A DNA stretch of 64,000 bases from Paludibacteraceae bacterium (GTDB lineage Bacteria; Bacteroidota; Bacteroidia; Bacteroidales; Paludibacteraceae): NCBI GenBank assembly GCA_905233375.1, contig CAJOEJ010000005.1, positions 1 to 64,000 on the forward strand. Reading direction: 5' to 3'. Positions within the stretch are counted from its first letter, which is position 1. The number at the start of each line of letters is the position of its first letter. The notes under the pieces were generated by a model. It was not told the DNA's origin, made no database searches, and was given only the letters and a program-made list of their open reading frames with translations. Made by a program: the position numbers and the translations under genes. Positions 52,401 through 60,786 of this stretch are shown here, in pieces.

Positions 52401-55400
52401 GAAGATAACGGTGGTGACATTACCGCATCTGCTAACACAGGTTATACTTTCTCTGCATGGAGTATTGCATCTGGTTCGGGTGATTTCGGTGCTTCAGGAA
52501 CTGCGACTACCAGTACGACTGCCAACACTAAGTTCCGCCCGTTAGCAAATGCTACCCTGACGGCTACCTTTACTGCCCACACATACTCCGTTCGTTTTAA
52601 CGCGAATAGCGGTAGCGGAAGTATGGATAATCAAGCGTTTACTTATGATGCAGCGCAGAACCTGACTGCTTGTGCTTTCACCAAAACGGGTTACAGTTTC
52701 GGCGGATGGGCTACATCGCAAGCGAATGCCGATGCCGGTACTAAAGCATATGATAATGAAGAGAGCGTTAGCAACCTTGCCAGCGCACAAGGCGCAGTAG
52801 TGGATTTGTATGCTATTTGGACTGCGAATCCGTACACCGTAACGCTGAATGTGGATGAAGCGAACAAGGGAACGATTGCAGAAGCAACGACCAGCCAAGA
52901 CGTTACCTATGATGACGCCACAATAACCGTTCCGAATCTTCCGACAGCTGCTAACGGCTACTGCTTCATGGGCTTTTATACCGCAACAGCCGGAGGTGGT
53001 ACGAAACTTATCAACGCCGATGGTACATGGATCGCTTCCGTAGCCGGATACACGGATGGAAGCGCTAACTGGAAATATACAGGTAATGTGACCCTCTATG
53101 CGTACTACCAGAAAGCAGAGATTACCAATATTGCCTTTACAGGTGGCGCGGTAGCTCCTCCGAGTACGTCCAAGACGGTGACGGCGACCATCAGTCCGAC
53201 ACCGACGGGAACGACGACTGTCTGCTGGCGGATCCTTTATAGCAATGACAACCCGCTGGATCCTCAACCGGCATTCAGCCCTTCCGCACAAGGTACTTCG
53301 GTTAGTTTCACTTCGCCGGCTGAAGGCGGTGCGTACAAAGTAGAAGCGGTATTGCGTACCGGTAGTTTATGTGGCGGAGGCACAACGCTGGATTCTGTTA
53401 CGGCGAACTTCCAGGTAGCCACTGAACATAACGTCACCGTGCTTTACAAGTGCGGAAGTGATATTATCGCCGCTTCTACAAGCATGACCGGTAAGCCCTT
53501 AGAGTGGACTTCTATAACCGCACCGGACATCTTCGGCTATACTTTCGATCATTGGGTTGCCGGTGATGGTATTACGCTGAGTGAAGACGGTGAAGATGAA
53601 TTAGGAGAGGATGAGAGTGAAGAAGAAACAATCTATATCAGAGCCGTTTATGACGGTCGTCTGACAGCGGTTTATGACAAGAAGAAACTGATCTTTTTGG
53701 ATCTGTCGCAAACGTTCAGCTTAAGTGGCAAATGGAATAATCCATATGCATATTTCTATACATCTGCTGGCTATTGGGACAGCTCTAAGGGAGCCGGTGC
53801 TACTGGAGCCGCCTGCGTGGGAAAAGGGGCGATGACCAATATCGAGGGAACCGATATATGGTACTACGATTATGGAAGCGTATCTAACTTCGGCAATATA
53901 ATTGCTTTTACCTGGGACGATCATCTTACTGCAGTTAATTTCTCTAGCACTGATGTTATTTACCGTAGTGACTTTAGTGAAGGCACACCGCTCTTTGTTC
54001 CGCACGTAGGACAAACTCCCGAAGAAAAGAACACTCCATCTGCTAAATACTACGAAGCCGGTTATTGGGTAACGTATCTGGGCGAGAAAACGGGTTATAC
54101 TTTGCGTATTAAGAATAGTAGTACCCATGAGTTAATAAAGGAGGTTCCGTTCACTTCGGAGACTAAACGAATGAGCATGGAAGCGGTTACTGACCTTGAG
54201 GCTTCGCACACATATGAGTTCGAAGTAATGCGTGATAATGGAAAGTACTACAAGAATAATGGTTCAATGACCTATTCAAGTAGAAATGGCAACTGGGAAT
54301 TCACGGAGGCTAAGAGTATAGGTACTATTGTTACCACCGCTTCCGGAGACTACACGTTCACCTTAAGTTTTGCGGATAACAACAATGATGAAAACTACCA
54401 GTTACGTGTTAATGTAAAATATCCGGTTGCAACGAATGACTATCGTTTGATATATAAAGACGATGTACACACCGCTTTCAAGCCTTCGGCTGTTGTTGCC
54501 AATAAACCGGGCGGCACCGATATAGTATCGTTCTTCGTCCGTCCGAATAGTAATCCGATCTTGTACAAACAGACGGCATCGGTCGCAGGGGATGGTACAA
54601 TTACCTGGGCAACAACAGCAACGAACTTAATCACCGCCGATATGAAGTCCGCGGTAATCACCAAGGACAGTGTCTATAACTTCAACTTGGTGATGGACGA
54701 AGGCGGTAATTTGAGTGTAGGTAGCGTAGAGGCTTACACCGGTAACTTCTATATCCGTACCGATGGAGCGAACAACAAGTGGGATAACTATACTAATGCA
54801 GACCACATGATGACCTATTCCGAGTATTCGGAGAAGAACGCCGGCTATAGTCACTACTTTATGGCATTCGTGGAGAATAATGTGAATGTGAAGTTTGTTG
54901 TTGCCAACGACTATAGTCCGTGTATCTCGGATACATTGGTACAAGGCAGCGAATCAGCGCTTATGGACGCAAGCGGATTTATCTATGAAAGAGCGAATGT
55001 TCGCTTCATGTGGAACAGACATGATAACTCCTTAAGACGTGCATATCTGGCAGCAGCCAAGGACGATGGAACAAAATTCCTCGTTCTGCGCGCTAATTCT
55101 TCTTCAGACATGATGGACAAGGACGGCAATGCGCTGATTAATTCTGCTAATAGTGGACAAGCTGGTTATAACCGCAAAGCTCCGGATAATAGTATTCAGT
55201 TTGTGGATACCGAGAATTGGATTTATGAGACGAACGTCAAGATTAAACCGAGTGCTTATGTGAAGTTGTATGCGCACTACCACTCGGCAGATCATTACTT
55301 TAAGGGTGAGAATAATGGTACTTTCGATGGAAGCAATGCTATCCAGTTGATGACAGGTACGGGTGAGCCTGAACTCGTTCGTGTTATCTATGACTTCAAG

Positions 55401-56894
55401 ACCGACCGTCTGTTAGCAGCATTGGAACCGAGTGGAAACATCGATGCAGAACAGGCAATCAATGCAGATGTCATGTTCGTTCGTGAGCATCAGGGAGATA
55501 TCAAGCAGTTGACCTTCAGCGAAAATGCATTGACTGAAGAGATGGGAGCCATTACGGAAATTAAAACTGCCTACGCGGTAATGCGATTCAATAAGTGGAC
55601 TTTGAACAACAAATCAAAGGAAGGTGGACATGCCGTTTTGGATCCGTTACTCTCTCGCTATGAGCGTGACTTGTTCTATGTATCGTTCCCGTTCCGCGTT
55701 TCAATGAACGAGGTATTCGGATTTGGTACGTACGGTAAGCATTGGATTATTGAGTACTATGACGGAGAAGCACGCGCGGCTAACGGATTCTGGGCAGAGA
55801 CTGCGTCCTACTGGAGATATGTTACGGATCGTAGGGGTAAGTTCTTTGAACCGAACCAGGGATATATTATAGCCTTGGATCTGGATGAGTTGGGCGAGGA
55901 TTCCGAGGTATGGAACAATAACGTGCAGAACGTTGAACTCTACTTCCCGTCATACGGAACGATGGGAGATATTACCAATGCTACAGTAGAAATGACTATA
56001 CCCGAACATACATGTACTATCGGCCCACGCTTTGTGGGTGGAGACGACCGCCGTGTGAAGGATAGTCACTGGAATGTGATGTCTGTTCCGACATACGTCA
56101 ATACGAGCAGTGTAGACTTCGCTAACACAACGTGGACAGCAACTAAACCGAGCTTCCTCTATGAGTGGAACCCCAGCGATAACTCGCTTACACCTCGTTC
56201 AGGAACCGGTTATACGTACCACGCTATGCATGCATACATCGTACAATACGCCGGAAAAGTGACTTGGACGTCCACCAGCGTCACGCCGTCATCTGTCGTG
56301 GCGCGTGAGCGCAAGGCACCGAGTGAAGTGGAATTCCGTCTGGAGTTGAGTCAAAACGACCGGATAATGGATCAGACCTTCGTCAAGTTGAGTGACGATG
56401 AGGAGGTAAGTACGGAATTTGTCTTCGGTGAAGATATGTCGAAGGAGTTCCACAAGAGCAATTCGAACATCTACACAATGGTTAGCACAATGATTGACGG
56501 CGACCTCTCCGTTACCGAGACCGCAGGTAACACGCTGCCTATGACAGAGCAGACAACCCTTGTTCCGGTAGGTGTGAAGATAGCTACTGACGGCGATTAC
56601 ACCTTCGCGATTCCGGAAGGAACGAATGGAGTAGGCGTCACGCTCATTGATAACGAGACCGGAATCCGCACGAGCCTGAGCGCACTCGATTATACCGTTA
56701 ACCTGAGTGCCGGTACGTACAATGGACGCTTTGAGTTGGAGATATCGCCGATTGTTCAGACACCTACGGACGTCGAAAATGTACAAAGTGACAATGTACA
56801 AGGTACAAATGTACGCAAAGTGCTCATTGACAACATGCTCTATATCGTCAAGGACGGCAAGATGTATGACGCGCGCGGAGCACGTGTAGAATAA
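49446..56894 (+). CDS. Giant InlB/Listeria-Bacteroides-repeat surface protein (2482 aa)
   Basis: Extended signal peptide: about 17 residues, then ARWLLTLLAILTLGVGQMRA. Residues about 40-425 are a unique AT-rich-coded region with many Asn and Trp. Residues about 425-1225 are eight tandem repeat units of the Listeria-Bacteroides/InlB B type, each ending in a GYxFxGW element and a final LYAxW or ATF strand (for example YVAFNANGGTGSM ... HYTFAGWNTKADGSG ... LALYAQW). Residues about 1225-2050 are several beta domains I cannot name. Residues 2060-2450 hold FYVSFPFRVSMNEVFGFGTY and GRFELEISP. The C-terminus (VLIDNMLYIVKDGKMYDARG) is the shared tail, preceded by repeat A. Likely an adhesin or glycan-binding surface protein. 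A small membrane protein gene follows. Confidence 0.9.
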   Translation: MKNSNYNFKSIVQSNARWLLTLLAILTLGVGQMRAYEATIFFAPGEIDAAWDSWTECWVNVNHGNWVNYEMDNTGLTYNGHTLYYKHYTDGNQDKAWTIEFHKEQNEWLGRKALDNVETNSSVFNNKLWNGSSWVDVKYIYGDGDGNWLNGQLWVSDAVSNSIIKGTTRTYTSCAPGLKSFRLTGSSTLGYSNINECNVPYYTNEHNNICFSTVATADITIGYDDSGISINVTYADLASTLNDILNNQKIMFYYGDNWSVDCAKYLHTTNSPRDNHYSSVSIHLNDRRLAIAIVEPDVRYWVANDGSWAGLQMTQVAKKGGRYTLYSDNGDRLDESNGELPSWTTSAATIAKGTTNSGLAATCNNSVIGRSHTYSYYYTQDADNGSASWNEFNPASAASLAVGEYTVRALAHDGNIYVRTESAATLTVYAAITLNNHGATSAGTTSVNAVLGSTAADISVPSKTGYTFNGYYTGENGAGTKVINANGSWVSNNSGYTDNSSPCKYDATANHELHAYWTEDDHTVTVNATAGGSVASASVTGHYETNVTLPTATADPGYYFTGWTTTDGSVTYTNQSSATSAQVNGLTAAATVQANFLPIWRVAYSGDSYYTDNHQITTITTSAGVMTSGSVTIDLNANTDYAFKIFNKQADHWWGHVGDVTKITYANQATAQSLSDDNTGNDQTFHTAGKGTYTFTWNVSSSEITITYPTSYTVTFGEGTGYGAAVTASVESSGAINSGDYAAAGKDITFTQSAATGYSFAGWYDASTGGSAVATMGVGDNVLDDIGANATVYSRYTENKSTITVSAGTGGTVTTGSGEHSLGVATTQAINASANPGYTWSTWTTTGVARLTDAATSASNTATTDGTNGGTGTITATFTANTYYVAFNANGGTGSMSNESFTYDADAKALTTNTFTRSHYTFAGWNTKADGSGDPYTDEQKVSNLATSGTLALYAQWTEITHDVSASASPVAGGTVTPTSATAMGEDNGGDITASANTGYTFSAWSIASGSGDFGASGTATTSTTANTKFRPLANATLTATFTAHTYSVRFNANSGSGSMDNQAFTYDAAQNLTACAFTKTGYSFGGWATSQANADAGTKAYDNEESVSNLASAQGAVVDLYAIWTANPYTVTLNVDEANKGTIAEATTSQDVTYDDATITVPNLPTAANGYCFMGFYTATAGGGTKLINADGTWIASVAGYTDGSANWKYTGNVTLYAYYQKAEITNIAFTGGAVAPPSTSKTVTATISPTPTGTTTVCWRILYSNDNPLDPQPAFSPSAQGTSVSFTSPAEGGAYKVEAVLRTGSLCGGGTTLDSVTANFQVATEHNVTVLYKCGSDIIAASTSMTGKPLEWTSITAPDIFGYTFDHWVAGDGITLSEDGEDELGEDESEEETIYIRAVYDGRLTAVYDKKKLIFLDLSQTFSLSGKWNNPYAYFYTSAGYWDSSKGAGATGAACVGKGAMTNIEGTDIWYYDYGSVSNFGNIIAFTWDDHLTAVNFSSTDVIYRSDFSEGTPLFVPHVGQTPEEKNTPSAKYYEAGYWVTYLGEKTGYTLRIKNSSTHELIKEVPFTSETKRMSMEAVTDLEASHTYEFEVMRDNGKYYKNNGSMTYSSRNGNWEFTEAKSIGTIVTTASGDYTFTLSFADNNNDENYQLRVNVKYPVATNDYRLIYKDDVHTAFKPSAVVANKPGGTDIVSFFVRPNSNPILYKQTASVAGDGTITWATTATNLITADMKSAVITKDSVYNFNLVMDEGGNLSVGSVEAYTGNFYIRTDGANNKWDNYTNADHMMTYSEYSEKNAGYSHYFMAFVENNVNVKFVVANDYSPCISDTLVQGSESALMDASGFIYERANVRFMWNRHDNSLRRAYLAAAKDDGTKFLVLRANSSSDMMDKDGNALINSANSGQAGYNRKAPDNSIQFVDTENWIYETNVKIKPSAYVKLYAHYHSADHYFKGENNGTFDGSNAIQLMTGTGEPELVRVIYDFKTDRLLAALEPSGNIDAEQAINADVMFVREHQGDIKQLTFSENALTEEMGAITEIKTAYAVMRFNKWTLNNKSKEGGHAVLDPLLSRYERDLFYVSFPFRVSMNEVFGFGTYGKHWIIEYYDGEARAANGFWAETASYWRYVTDRRGKFFEPNQGYIIALDLDELGEDSEVWNNNVQNVELYFPSYGTMGDITNATVEMTIPEHTCTIGPRFVGGDDRRVKDSHWNVMSVPTYVNTSSVDFANTTWTATKPSFLYEWNPSDNSLTPRSGTGYTYHAMHAYIVQYAGKVTWTSTSVTPSSVVARERKAPSEVEFRLELSQNDRIMDQTFVKLSDDEEVSTEFVFGEDMSKEFHKSNSNIYTMVSTMIDGDLSVTETAGNTLPMTEQTTLVPVGVKIATDGDYTFAIPEGTNGVGVTLIDNETGIRTSLSALDYTVNLSAGTYNGRFELEISPIVQTPTDVENVQSDNVQGTNVRKVLIDNMLYIVKDGKMYDARGARVE
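56779..56812 (+). repeat. Dispersed repeat A, before the tail of the InlB giant
   Basis: AATGTACAAAGTGACAATG followed by TACAAGGTACAAATG; read as NVQSDNVQGTNV, directly before the C-terminal tail. Confidence 0.85.
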
Positions 56895-56931
56895 GTGAAA
56901 CAGTAACAGTAGATAGATGATAACTTGCGAT

Positions 56932-57288
56932 ATGAAAAGATTTGTTATGATAATCATGGTATTGGGCGCGCTCACAGCGTGCCTGATGCCTGCGAACGCA
57001 CAGACCGATATGAAGTGGCAGAATGCCACCCTGCAAGGCTCTGGAAGCACCTATGCTCCGCAGATAACGCCGGTTGGAGCCACTTCGGCATACAGCGAAG
57101 CCACTACGACCCAGACTTATTCGCCCGCACAAGCGCCCACCGGACCACGTAGGGGTTTTGATGTCGGTGGAGAAACCGGTCGGTCGGACGAGTCTCCCAT
57201 CGGCGATGCCCTATTCCCGTTGCTCCTCTTCGCAATGCTATTCTGCGGATATATAGCCCTCCGCCGACTTAAAACATTAAATCATTAA
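56932..57288 (+). CDS. Small membrane protein paired with the InlB giant
   Basis: 118 aa from ATG 56932, which gives a signal peptide (MKRFVMIIMVLGALTACLMP); an ATG at 56917 is also in frame. A Ser/Thr/Gly/Pro-rich middle follows, then ESPIGDALFPLLLFAMLFCG as a C-terminal membrane helix and a basic tail (RRLK). The design and the P-[IV]-G-[DE] motif match the 11873 gene, which also follows a giant protein. The last codons (TLNH, stop) are supplied by the tandem CATTAAAT repeat. No function is known to me. If cleaved after LTAC it could be a lipoprotein, but the lipobox is not clear. Confidence 0.75.
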   Translation: MKRFVMIIMVLGALTACLMPANAQTDMKWQNATLQGSGSTYAPQITPVGATSAYSEATTTQTYSPAQAPTGPRRGFDVGGETGRSDESPIGDALFPLLLFAMLFCGYIALRRLKTLNH

Positions 57289-57359
57289 ATCATTATATCA
57301 TTAAATCATTAAATCATTAAATCATTAAAACATTATATCATTATACCATTATACCATTT
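57275..57359 (+). repeat. Tandem 8-base repeat CATTAAAT
   Basis: About ten units of CATTAAAT with variants CATTATAT, CATTAAAA and CATTATAC. The first units encode the C-terminus and stop codon of the 56932 gene. Unit-number change would alter that C-terminus. Confidence 0.9.
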
Positions 57360-57402
57360 AATCCTTAATTTTGGACTAAAAGCAAAGAAAAAATACAAAT
57401 TA

Positions 57403-57434
57403 TTTGCATATTATAAAAAAATATTGTAATTTTG
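57403..57434 (+). promoter_or_regulatory. Promoter for the toxin-antitoxin pair
   Basis: TTTG (57403-57406), 20 bases starting CATATTATAAAAAAA, TAATTTTG (57427-57434). A GAGGAGG ribosome site precedes ATG 57463, unusual for this genome. Confidence 0.85.
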
Positions 57435-57462
57435 CAGCGCAAAATCAAGAGAGGAGGTATTT

Positions 57463-57711
57463 ATGCAAGTAGTTATCGATGGAAATATTTATTCGCAGGC
57501 ACAAGCGTACGCGCAACAGAATGGGCAGAACCTGAATAAGCTGATTGAGAATTTCTTACTCCTTTTTATCCAGCGAAGTAACCGTGCAGCGTCCGAGGAG
57601 CCCGTTCCGGATGTGGTGGCAAGTCTGTTAGGCGCAGGTTTACCCCTTGATGCTGAAGATATCAACGGGCGTGAGGCTTATTCTCAGTATTTGGAGGAGA
57701 AATATAAATGA
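57463..57711 (+). CDS. Antitoxin, DUF6364-like
   Basis: 82 aa. Residues 1-45 look like a ribbon-helix-helix DNA-binding half (MQVVIDGNIYSQAQAYAQQN ... LNKLIENFLLLFIQ). The C-terminal half is acidic and would wrap the toxin (LPLDAEDINGREAYSQYLEE). It overlaps the PIN toxin start by ATGA, the normal order for such modules. Expected to repress its own promoter at 57403 together with the toxin. Confidence 0.8.
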   Translation: MQVVIDGNIYSQAQAYAQQNGQNLNKLIENFLLLFIQRSNRAASEEPVPDVVASLLGAGLPLDAEDINGREAYSQYLEEKYK

Positions 57712-58115
57712 AAAGGCTCTTTCTGGATACCAATATCGTGCTCGATTTGTTAGAAAAGCGCGAGCCCTTTTGTAATGATGCCGTCAGGCTTTTTTCGTTG
57801 GCATATAACAAAAAGGTGAAGTTGTTTGTCTCTCCGATCACATTTGCTACGGCATCCTATGTATTGTCGAAACATGAAGCGTCCGAAGTCAACAAACTCC
57901 TGTCTAATCTTCGCCAATTAGTAAGTGTGGCAACTACCAATGAGCGCACGATAGACGATGCCTTGGCATCTCAGTTCACCGATTTTGAAGATGCTATACA
58001 ATATTACTCCGCGCTTACTTGCAAAGCGGAAGCAATTATCACTCGTAACGGCAAAGATTTTGCGCATTCCAAGTTGCCGGTTCTAACGGCGGGCGAGTGG
58101 CTTGACAATTTATAA
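57708..58115 (+). CDS. PIN-domain toxin (VapC-like RNase)
   Basis: 135 aa PIN-domain ribonuclease, the likely toxin of the pair with 57463. Acid residues of the active site: Asp in LFLDTNIVLDLL, Asp/Glu in TDFEDAIQYYSA, and Asp in IITRNGKDF. The target is usually tRNA or rRNA in this family, but unknown here. Its last 6 bases overlap the end of the convergent ubiA gene; both stops lie in TTATAA. Confidence 0.88.
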   Translation: MKRLFLDTNIVLDLLEKREPFCNDAVRLFSLAYNKKVKLFVSPITFATASYVLSKHEASEVNKLLSNLRQLVSVATTNERTIDDALASQFTDFEDAIQYYSALTCKAEAIITRNGKDFAHSKLPVLTAGEWLDNL

Positions 58116-59069
58116 CCCCCTCACAATCACGATGCTGTAAAGCATGCCGAGGAACATCGTGAATTTGATAACCTGCTGGCAGGTCTTGTAATCACTTGGG
58201 ATCTTGGCTGCCCACAGGAGCCACAAGGCACCTGACAACGGCGTGACGACTCCCAAGACTATATAACGCGTGCTGAGGCTCGTCCAACTGATAGGGAAGG
58301 GCAGGATGTGATACCACAGATGTCCGATGACCGCGAACGTGAGGAGGATAAGCGCTGTGACAAACACTTTCGTCCATGTCTCTCCCCATACAACCGGCAT
58401 GGAGTGACATTCCAACTCGCGGTCACCCATCTGGTCCTGCATGTCTTTGACGATCTCCCGTATCCATGTTAGCAGGAAAGCGAACAACGCAAACCCGCCG
58501 AGCCAGGCATAGAGGTCATGAACCAGTGTCGTGTACGGCAGGATGATGCCGTAGCGCAACTCCAGCACAGCTACATTACTCATCGCAATCATCATCGGCG
58601 TCAGTGCCGCCAACAGGGCGATAGTGAGGTTGCCGATGAACAGCAAACGCTTGTAACTGCTGGAGTAGAACCACAGCAATCCCGGAACTATCACAAACAC
58701 GATTCCCAGTGACAGGCTGCGCAGCCACCATGCCGCCAGTAAACCGCACACGATACCTGTACCGCTGAGCCACAGACTCAGCTGCATCGCCGCTTGTTTG
58801 GTGACCGTACGTGTGACGATGACCTCATCGGGGCGGTTGATACGGTCTATCTTGACATCAAAATAGTCATTGATAACGTATCCTCCCGCCGCAATGAGCA
58901 TCGTTGCTAACATGATGAGCAGCAGAATATACCACGGCAGTTGTTCGCCGAATGCTGCTTTGTCCAATATGGGTACTGCGACCCATTTCTCCATGAGCCA
59001 TACCAGCGCTCCCACGAAGAGCACATTGCTCCACCGTATCAGCCGCAGGATGTCTTTAAATTGTTCCAA
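58110..59069 (-). CDS. UbiA-family prenyltransferase, DGGGP synthase-like
   Basis: 319 aa, eight or nine membrane helices. Two Asp motifs: NDYFDVKIDRINRPD (near residue 67) and DMQDQMGDRE (near 208), which bind prenyl diphosphate through Mg. The sequence follows Bacteroidetes proteins annotated as geranylgeranylglycerol-phosphate geranylgeranyltransferase (AAGGYVINDYFDVK, GLLWFYSSSYKR). It could act after the GGGP synthase domain at 29558 to add the second prenyl chain. Other UbiA roles (quinone or haem pathways) are possible, but the neighbours do not point to them. Followed on the 5' side by phrase repeat. Confidence 0.8.
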   Translation of the reverse strand: MEQFKDILRLIRWSNVLFVGALVWLMEKWVAVPILDKAAFGEQLPWYILLLIMLATMLIAAGGYVINDYFDVKIDRINRPDEVIVTRTVTKQAAMQLSLWLSGTGIVCGLLAAWWLRSLSLGIVFVIVPGLLWFYSSSYKRLLFIGNLTIALLAALTPMMIAMSNVAVLELRYGIILPYTTLVHDLYAWLGGFALFAFLLTWIREIVKDMQDQMGDRELECHSMPVVWGETWTKVFVTALILLTFAVIGHLWYHILPFPISWTSLSTRYIVLGVVTPLSGALWLLWAAKIPSDYKTCQQVIKFTMFLGMLYSIVIVRGL

Positions 59070-59074
59070 TTCGA

Positions 59075-59105
59075 ATTAACAATTTACAATTACCAATTAC
59101 CAATT
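59075..59105. repeat. Phrase repeat between ubiA-like and amylase genes
   Basis: AATTAACAATTTACAATTACC followed in part by AATTACCAATTAC; related to repeat B (ATTACCAATCACC). It reaches the amylase stop codon. Confidence 0.6.
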
Positions 59106-60744
59106 ACTTCACGCGAAGTACCACGCCTTTCCATGCCTCAAGGGTAATGGTCACAGGTTGGTCCGGCACAAAAGCAACCGGCTGTTTACTGCCGTAGAGC
59201 AAATCCGTAGCGGTCGCTTTGGGCTTCTCTTCCAGCCCGAGATAGATGAACGCATCGTTGGGGATGCGCAGCGTGATCTCCTGCTCGCGGTCATGGAAAT
59301 TAACCACCACAAGCAGCGTCTCGCCTTTGACGTGACGCAGGAACGCATAGTGCTGCTGGCGGTTGAATCCTTCGCCTTGCGCATAGGTGATATCGTACAT
59401 CTTGCCTTTCTGAATGGCTTTGTCGTCGCGCGCCAGAGTCATCAGACGCTTGTAGAAATCGCGTAACTCGCGTTGCGCATCGTTCATCTTGGCGCCGTCG
59501 AACTTGCCCTTGTTTGCCCATGCCTGGATACTCTTGATGCCCCAGTAGTCGAAGATCGTCGTGCGACCGTCTATGCCGCTGAAGCCCTCCATATCCATTC
59601 CCCGTTCACCCAGTTCCTGACCCGAATAGACCATCAGCGGACACTGGTTGAGCGTCGCGGCTACGATCATCGCCGGTTCGGCACAGCGCCCGTCGCCGCA
59701 GAAGAATCCGCTTGCCAGACGCTGCTCGTCATGGTTCTCGAGGAAATAGAGCATGTGCTGCAACAGGGCGTCTCCGTGCATCATCCATTGGGCGGTAATG
59801 CCTTCGGCGGGCCATCCTTTGCTGGTCACACCGCGCAGGTAGTCGTACATGCCCACTTTGTCGTAGAGATAGTCGAAGCCGGCATCCAGATAGGCATGGT
59901 AACGCCCCGGATCGTAACACTCGCCGATAAAGAGGAATTTCTTGTGTTTCTTCTTCACCTGTGCGATTGCCCATGCGAAGAACTCGACCGGTACCATCTC
60001 CGCCATATCGACACGCACGCCGTCGATGCCTTTGTTTGCCCAGAAGAGCAGGATGTCCCGCATCTTGATCCAAGTGTTGGGAATGGGGTCAAACTGCTTC
60101 TCCATGCCGCCTTGATAGAAGACGCCGTAGTTCAGTTTGACCGTCTCGTACCAGTCGTTCTCGCCCGGATGGGAGGTGAAGCAGTCATTGCCGGTGACCT
60201 TGGCGGGGTACTCTTCGTAGCCCTGCAGGTCCTTGTCCATGGTGAAACGCTCGCCCGGCAGGTAGTAGAAGTTGTTCAGCGGTGAGAACGCCCACTCGGG
60301 ATGATCGGTCTCGCCCAGATCCTCTACTCCGGCAGGTTTGCACAGACTCTTGTATTCGCGGCTGACATGATTAGGTACGAAATCAATCAGAACGCCCAGT
60401 CCCGCTTCGTGCGTCCGTTGTACGAGCGCCTCGAACTCCTGCATTCGTTTGGCTTCGTTCTTCGCCAGATCCGGATCCACGTCATAGTAATCGGTAATGG
60501 CGTAGGGGGAACCAGCCAGACCTTTGGTGATAGCGGGATGATTGTGCTCGGCTGTCGCGTGACGGATGACACCGGTGTACCAGACATGCGTGGCACCCAA
60601 GTCCACGATGGACTTGAGTGCGCGCTCTGTGATGTCAACAAACCGTCCGCAGCCATTCTCCTCTCGTGTGCCGTTGCGCTTGCGCGTCTCGTTGTAGTTA
60701 CCGAACAAACGAGGGAAGAGTTGATAAATAATGGGTTTGTTCAT
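59104..60744 (-). CDS. Alpha-amylase family glycoside hydrolase (GH13)
   Basis: 546 aa, cytoplasmic (no signal peptide). TIM-barrel motifs: DFVPNHVSR (region I), GVRVDMAEM with the nucleophile Asp, FIGECYD with the acid/base Glu, FLENHDEQR with the third Asp. Short C-terminal beta domain from about residue 450 (LLVVVNFHDREQEITL). Predicted to act on intracellular alpha-glucans or maltodextrins alongside glgP and the debranching enzyme. An inserted loop near residue 20 (NETRKRNGTREENG) is hydrophilic and may be lineage-specific. 42 bases from ackA, so perhaps co-transcribed. Confidence 0.92.
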   Translation of the reverse strand: MNKPIIYQLFPRLFGNYNETRKRNGTREENGCGRFVDITERALKSIVDLGATHVWYTGVIRHATAEHNHPAITKGLAGSPYAITDYYDVDPDLAKNEAKRMQEFEALVQRTHEAGLGVLIDFVPNHVSREYKSLCKPAGVEDLGETDHPEWAFSPLNNFYYLPGERFTMDKDLQGYEEYPAKVTGNDCFTSHPGENDWYETVKLNYGVFYQGGMEKQFDPIPNTWIKMRDILLFWANKGIDGVRVDMAEMVPVEFFAWAIAQVKKKHKKFLFIGECYDPGRYHAYLDAGFDYLYDKVGMYDYLRGVTSKGWPAEGITAQWMMHGDALLQHMLYFLENHDEQRLASGFFCGDGRCAEPAMIVAATLNQCPLMVYSGQELGERGMDMEGFSGIDGRTTIFDYWGIKSIQAWANKGKFDGAKMNDAQRELRDFYKRLMTLARDDKAIQKGKMYDITYAQGEGFNRQQHYAFLRHVKGETLLVVVNFHDREQEITLRIPNDAFIYLGLEEKPKATATDLLYGSKQPVAFVPDQPVTITLEAWKGVVLRVK

Positions 60745-60786
60745 TCTGTAATAAGTGTGTGTTTTTCTATGGGTGTACTTACGGCG

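Noticed and set aside
57275-57359. CRISPR array
   Set aside because: Units are 8 bases and contiguous with no spacers, and no cas genes are present; it is a simple tandem repeat.
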